Part shown: in pieces, positions 60,046 through 64,000 of the stretch | Numbering within the stretch: position 1 is the stretch's first letter | How the letters are laid out: each line of letters starts with the position of its first letter | DNA from: Planctomycetota bacterium | Lineage (GTDB): Bacteria; Planctomycetota; Planctomycetia; Gemmatales; Gemmataceae | Assembly (NCBI GenBank): GCA_021413735.1 | Contig: JAIOPV010000109.1 | Location: 1-64,000 of the forward strand | Reading direction: 5' to 3' | DNA length: 64,000 bases | Translations under genes and position numbers: made by a program | Notes under the pieces: generated by a model | What the model was told of the DNA's origin: nothing | Seen by the model: only the letters and a program-made list of their open reading frames with translations | Database searches by the model: none

Positions 60046-61842
60046 ATGTCGAAGACGGCACCGACTCCAAACGGGGCTGACGCCAAGCCCGTCTCTCCTC
60101 CGGCGAAAGCCAGCGACGGCGCCGTTCCAGCTGGACCGTACTCGTTCCTCCTGCCACCCGTTGAGCCAGACGAAATCGGTCGAGTCGGGCACTACCGCGT
60201 CCTGCATCTGCTCGGTTCCGGCGGAATGGGAATGGTCTTCGCCGCTGAAGACATCGCGCTCCAGCGACACGTCGCGATCAAGGTGATGCATCCGGAGTTG
60301 GCCTCCGACCCCAGCGGTGGCTGGCAGCGTTTCCTCCGTGAAGCCCGCGCTTTGGGCGGCGTCAAGCATCAACATCTCGTCACCGTGTACCAGGCGTTTC
60401 AGGATCGCGGCACCGTCTTCCTCGTCATGGAGTTGCTCGAAGGCGAATCGCTCGAAGCACGGATTCGCCGTCCGGAACCGCTCACTCTGCCGGAGATACT
60501 TCAGATTGGCCGCGAGATCGCGGTCGGTTTGGCTGCTCTGCACGGCCAGGGCTTAATTCACCGCGACATCAAACCCGCGAACATCTGGCTGGAGAGGAAG
60601 CCGCAGGGGGCAAGGCAGAAGGCAGAATCCGAGCCAACAGTGCAGGTAAAGATTCTCGATCTCGGGCTTGTGCGGTCTGTCGAGGATGAATCGGGGCTTA
60701 CCGCGTCGGGGATGGTGATGGGCACTCCGGCGTATATGTCGTTGGAGCAGGTTCGCGGGCTTGCTCTGGATCACCGCACCGACTTGTTCAGTCTGGGCTG
60801 TGTGCTTTACGCCATGTGTACGGGGAAGGCACCATTCCAGGCCGACAACCCCGTCGCACAGGCCACAGCGCTCATCAGAGGCAGGGTGCAACCCGCCAGC
60901 GATTTAAACCCGACGATTCCGAAATCGCTGTCCGACTTCATCATGAAACTGCTCGCCAAAGAACCCGAGGACCGACCCGCGTCGGCGCTAGAAGTGGTCG
61001 AAATGCTGCGAGACATTCGGCGACCCTCGCCGACCGCAACTGAGATACGCAACCCGGAGCAGAAAACCGAACCAATTCGGAAGGCTCTCTCGGGACCGAA
61101 GACCGAGCGAATCGCGAAAGCCGGACCAACGACCGAACCGATCCGGAAGCTGACACACAAGACACAGGTTGCACTCGTTTCGGACCTGGAACCCAATCAA
61201 GACACCGAGAGACCGAGTCGCCGCACGAAGGCGAAACGCAAGAAGAAGAAGTCGTTCATCAAGCAGCACGGGCTGACGCTACTTGCGTTGTTGTGGCTCA
61301 TCGTTGCAACGCTGCTCGTGATCTCCGTGGTTGGTCGGGGTGACAAATCAGCACCCAACAACACACCCGACCCCACGCCACAGCCTTTGGCGAAAGGCTC
61401 CGAGAAGGGGCCGAATGTCGTGTACCTTTCCGAGTTCCCGACCTCGAAGACGGTCAGCGGAGCGTTGCCTCCACCGCCGCCAGGATACGACGGCACGATT
61501 CGTGTGGGTGGTCGCCTCGTGGATCACGGCCTCTTCATGCACGCGGCTCCGCCCGATCGTCCGCCTGCTCGAATCACCTACAAACTCGGCAAAGAGTTCT
61601 CCAAGTTCAATGCGGAAGTTGGCTTCAACGATACCGCTCCGCCGAATGCTTCCGCTGTGCGGTTCATCGTGTATTTCGACGGCGTGAAGAAGTGGACATC
61701 CAGCCCAATCCAACGCGACACGCCACTCATTGCTTGCGATCTGGACGTGAAGAGCGTGAATGAGTTGACGCTGGAAGTTACCTGCGACGGAACCGAACGC
61801 GGGGCGCACGCTGTGTGGCTCGATCCGCGAGTCAAGAAGTGA
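60046..61842 (+). CDS. Membrane Ser/Thr protein kinase with C-terminal NPCBM-like domain
   Basis: A 598-aa Hanks-type kinase. The N-lobe begins near residue 50 (YRVLHLLGSGGMGMVF), with VAIKVM lysine (about K79), catalytic HRDIKPANIWL, and a DLG in VKILDLGLV in place of DFG. One transmembrane helix (LTLLALLWLIVATLLVISVV) follows a Lys/Arg-rich juxtamembrane segment (KAKRKKKKSF). The exterior C-terminus resembles an NPCBM/NEW2 domain: YDGTIRVGGRLVDHGLFMHA, FSKFNAEVGFNDTAP, VRFIVYFDGVKKW and VTCDGTERGAHAVWLDP. That suggests a sensor for surface sugars. ATG 60046 is chosen because it gives a standard N-terminus; ATG 59953, overlapping tsaE, is possible. It is convergent with the broken panE-like gene, overlapping 11 bp. 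Confidence 0.9.
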   Translation: MSKTAPTPNGADAKPVSPPAKASDGAVPAGPYSFLLPPVEPDEIGRVGHYRVLHLLGSGGMGMVFAAEDIALQRHVAIKVMHPELASDPSGGWQRFLREARALGGVKHQHLVTVYQAFQDRGTVFLVMELLEGESLEARIRRPEPLTLPEILQIGREIAVGLAALHGQGLIHRDIKPANIWLERKPQGARQKAESEPTVQVKILDLGLVRSVEDESGLTASGMVMGTPAYMSLEQVRGLALDHRTDLFSLGCVLYAMCTGKAPFQADNPVAQATALIRGRVQPASDLNPTIPKSLSDFIMKLLAKEPEDRPASALEVVEMLRDIRRPSPTATEIRNPEQKTEPIRKALSGPKTERIAKAGPTTEPIRKLTHKTQVALVSDLEPNQDTERPSRRTKAKRKKKKSFIKQHGLTLLALLWLIVATLLVISVVGRGDKSAPNNTPDPTPQPLAKGSEKGPNVVYLSEFPTSKTVSGALPPPPPGYDGTIRVGGRLVDHGLFMHAAPPDRPPARITYKLGKEFSKFNAEVGFNDTAPPNASAVRFIVYFDGVKKWTSSPIQRDTPLIACDLDVKSVNELTLEVTCDGTERGAHAVWLDPRVKK

Positions 61843-62579
61843 GTGTGTCCAGCACCGTGCGAGTCGGCATTGTTCGCGATGCCGTCATGCGGGTGACCAA
61901 CTCGAAGACCATCCGATTGAGCGGGCTCGGTGTGCCGGTCTGTTCCGCCAACCGAATGAGATGGCCGTTATAGTTGTCGATTTCGGTGCGGCCCTTTTCA
62001 ATCTCGCCAGCCATCGAGCAGTAGGTTCCCCGCAGAGACGGCTCGAAGAACTTCGCCATCACGGCCGCGAGCAACTTCCGCCTGAGAATCCACGCCACGG
62101 TCGCCGGATGAAACGGCCCAACCTTCCCGAGTTCGATGCCAGCGGCGCTCAGAATCCGATGATTCTCCTGAAGCAACGCGAAGAACAATCGGCGGGCGAC
62201 CGGCACGGAGAGAAGCTGTCCGTTGTCGATTCCGGCAGCAGCCTTCGGTCGTGTGCCCGAATGCATCCAACTGCGGATCGAACCCGTTCTGGATGGGGAT
62301 CAGTTCCACGCCGTGCGGCAGTTTCGCCAGCACGGCGTGGTTGTCGTAGCACTTGGTACACAGCAGAACGGGTACATCGGGGAGCGGTTTCCAGTCGTCT
62401 GAGGGGGTGAACTCGGCCGTGAGGGGAGAACGTTCATCGACTCGCACACCGTCACGCAGCCCGGCTGCAATTTTCGCTGGGTTTCGCTCCACGAAAATGA
62501 CTCGCACGCCCGCAGCACGCAGAGCGTAACCGACCGCACAGCCGATGCCCCCTGCCCCAACAATTTGGACGACATCCAT
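61832..62579 (-). pseudogene. Ketopantoate reductase-like gene (PanE/ApbA), broken by internal deletion
   Basis: The first part (62579 to about 62255) reads MDVVQIVGAGGIGCAVGYALRAAG, VIFVERNPAKI and VELIPIQNGFDPQLDAFGHTTEG, the NADP-binding half of a PanE/ApbA-type reductase. The second part continues in another frame from about 62266 to 61832 with AAAGIDNGQLLSVPVARRLFFAL, WILRRKLLAAVMAKFFEPSLRG and AGEIEKGRTEIDNYNGHL, the C-terminal helical half. About 60 residues normally between these halves are missing, and the frame shifts at the junction near gaaggctgctgccgg. Both halves keep good similarity, so the break is recent. Confidence 0.85.
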
Positions 62580-62678
62580 GCCAACCACGCCCCCAACTTG
62601 AATCCGTTGCAGTATGCTGGTAGGTTACGATCTTGAGACCGTGGATTCTCGTTTAGTTCGCCCCCAAGACGACCGGCC

Positions 62679-63629
62679 ATGTCGCTGACTCTCGAACAGT
62701 ACGTCGAGCGCCTCGACTCGCGATCCGACCTACCCTGGCCGATCGCACCGAAGATTGACCCCGTAAAGGCCAAGCCGTCGCTGCACGCGCTGCCCGTTAA
62801 GGCCGTTTTCTGGACCGTTTACGGCACCCTCGTAGCCATCCCCGGCGGCGAATTGCAATTCGAGCATCCGCAGGATTTCGTAACGGATGCAGCGCTCGAG
62901 AAGCTCATCAAAGAGTTCAAAATGTGGAACTCGATGAGCCGGAAACCTGGGGCACCTTCGGCGTACATGAAGGAACTGTTCCGCAAGGCGCTCACGACGA
63001 TGCAGATGGCCGGCAGCGGCGGCGAAAAGTTCCCTGAGATTCAAGCCGAGCGAGTCTGGGACGACATCGTCAAGAAGTTGCTCCAGAAGGATTATTCCTA
63101 CGACGCTTCGACTTATGGGTCGATGGGTGATTACGTCAAGAAGATCGCGTATTTCTATCATGCGAGTATCCAGGGTTCCGGAGCGTACCCCGGCGCAGCC
63201 GACGCTCTGAAACTTCTCGCGGATCGCAGCATCACGCAGGGGTTGCTTGGGGATGGTCAGTGCTTCACCGTTGGCCAACTGCAACGGTGCCTGAAGCAGC
63301 AAGATCCGGGGTTCGAGTTGGCTGCTGTGATGCCCGAAACAATGCGGTTGATCTCATCCGACAAGAAAGCGAAAAAGCCGTCGGAGACGCTGTTCAAGGC
63401 CGCGGTTCAGGCAGCATCGGCGCGTGGAATTTCGCCAAGCGAGGTTCTCCATGTGGGATCGAGCCTGACCCGCGACATCGCACCCGCGAAGAAGGTCGGG
63501 TTCCGCACCGCATTGTTCGCGGGTGACCGAAACAGTTTGGTAGCCACGCCTGAACAGTTGAAGGATCCTGCCACGCGGCCCGACGTCCTGCTGACGGAGT
63601 TGCCGCAGATTCTCGACGCGATTGCGTAA
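62679..63629 (+). CDS. HAD-superfamily protein lacking the catalytic aspartate
   Basis: A 316-aa protein with HAD-like motifs. Motif I, normally DxDGT or DVYGT, reads FWTVYGTLVAIPGGE near residues 44-58, so the nucleophilic Asp is Thr (FWT) while YGTL is kept. Motif IV reads VLHVGSSLTRDIAPAKKVGF; the usual GDS is GSS, but the second Asp remains. Motif III is KKPSETLFKAA. The protein is probably not a normal phosphatase; it may have a structural role or an altered mechanism. A long helical cap (SAYMKELFRKALTTMQ) follows motif I. It is divergent from the broken panE-like gene. Confidence 0.8.
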   Translation: MSLTLEQYVERLDSRSDLPWPIAPKIDPVKAKPSLHALPVKAVFWTVYGTLVAIPGGELQFEHPQDFVTDAALEKLIKEFKMWNSMSRKPGAPSAYMKELFRKALTTMQMAGSGGEKFPEIQAERVWDDIVKKLLQKDYSYDASTYGSMGDYVKKIAYFYHASIQGSGAYPGAADALKLLADRSITQGLLGDGQCFTVGQLQRCLKQQDPGFELAAVMPETMRLISSDKKAKKPSETLFKAAVQAASARGISPSEVLHVGSSLTRDIAPAKKVGFRTALFAGDRNSLVATPEQLKDPATRPDVLLTELPQILDAIA

Positions 63630-63732
63630 GTCCCTGACCCATTCGCGGTGATGTTGATGTGTGTGTAGGGTGGCAGTGCCCACCGCTGTTGCTGGAATTT
63701 GAGACGATTGATTGTGGTTGAGGAGAAGCCGC

Positions 63733-64000
63733 GTGCCCGCTGACCCACCCATCGACCTGAGCATCTTCAACTTCGACAATCCCGTGATCGGGCTCGAAGC
63801 GATTCGCGCTGTGAATCCGCAGCGGTTCGAGTTCGAGATGCTCTCGGGCATCGTTCACGTCGATACGGATAAAAATCTCGTTATCGGCTTCAAGGATCTC
63901 ACCCAAGACGAGTTCTGGATCAAGGGGCACGTGCCTGGTCTTCCGATGTTGCCGGGCGTGCTGATGTGCGAAGCGGCTGCACAGTTGTGTGGTTACTACA
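63733..64000 (+). CDS. 3-hydroxyacyl-ACP dehydratase, FabZ/HotDog-like (partial, runs off the window)
   Basis: Starts at GTG 63733 (VPADPPIDLSIFN) after a good ribosome site (gaggag, about 7 nt upstream). The window ends within the active-site helix. Visible family segments are IRAVNPQRFEFEM, the catalytic His in FWIKGHVPGLPMLPGV and the Glu in MCEAAAQL. This would remove water from 3-hydroxyacyl-ACP in fatty-acid synthesis, though related HotDog enzymes exist. The 103-bp gap to the preceding HAD-like gene shows no other feature. Confidence 0.88.
   Translation, partial: MPADPPIDLSIFNFDNPVIGLEAIRAVNPQRFEFEMLSGIVHVDTDKNLVIGFKDLTQDEFWIKGHVPGLPMLPGVLMCEAAAQLCGYY

Overview
The window looks like a chromosomal segment of a planctomycete, most likely of the Gemmataceae. 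The evidence is gene content only: four modules that pair planctomycete cytochrome/DUF1549/DUF1553 proteins with Tat-type DUF1501 proteins, a WD40 plus pre-peptidase protein, two membrane-anchored Ser/Thr kinases, a type III polyketide synthase cluster, and a dense set of palindromic repeats. GC content is high throughout. No rRNA, tRNA, CRISPR array, prophage or classical insertion sequence was recognised.

Layout. 0.1-2.5 kb: a UbiB-family kinase and a TrmB-like tRNA methyltransferase (minus strand). 2.6-5.6 kb: three translationally coupled genes (methyltransferase, FAD oxidoreductase, type III polyketide synthase) closed by a terminator; the synthase carries an in-frame copy of a palindromic repeat. 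5.9-7.5 kb: a coupled TIM-barrel isomerase and RraA-like pair. 7.8-15.2 kb: a five-gene minus-strand operon (DUF1501, Ig-like/DUF1549/DUF1553, two tiny CxxC membrane proteins, WD40-PPC). 15.3-17.9 kb: a kinase with a duplicated LRR sensor. 18.1-22.3 kb: a second cytochrome-like/DUF1501 pair. 22.4-28.4 kb: complex I genes nuoI-A-B-C and nuoD, with nuoD separated from nuoC by an FkbM methyltransferase, an oppositely oriented SGNH hydrolase and a REP-associated transposase (RAYT). 28.6-29.9 kb: a lipoprotein and a DUF2752 protein. 30.1-34.4 kb: tilS (second in-frame repeat), purH, a GxxExxY gene inside a 43/44-bp inverted-repeat cassette, and an M42 peptidase. 34.4-38.8 kb: an ATPase fragment, acs, an N-carbamoylputrescine amidase-like gene and an amino-acid oxidase. 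38.9-47.9 kb: two more DUF1549/1553-DUF1501 modules, with a small gene inside a second inverted-repeat cassette. 48.1-50 kb: a D-Ala-D-Ala ligase-like gene and three small genes. 50-55.2 kb: a branched-chain amino-acid ABC transporter (livKHMGF order) whose LivG has two predicted membrane helices inserted in its nucleotide-binding domain. 55.3-64 kb: a glycosyltransferase, a PP2C phosphatase, an SDR, prfB with its +1 frameshift site, tsaE, a kinase with an NPCBM domain, a broken ketopantoate reductase gene, a HAD-like protein lacking its nucleophile, and the start of a FabZ-type dehydratase.

The most unusual feature is how repeats meet genes. Repeat copies lie inside two conserved enzymes without breaking the frame. 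Palindrome arms contribute the stop codons of nuoA, nuoI, the DUF2752 gene and the RAYT. Hairpins sit at operon junctions (livK/livH, prfB/tsaE, livM/livG). Two small genes sit in separate ~0.55-kb cassettes bounded by long inverted repeats, which could be small mobile or selfish units.
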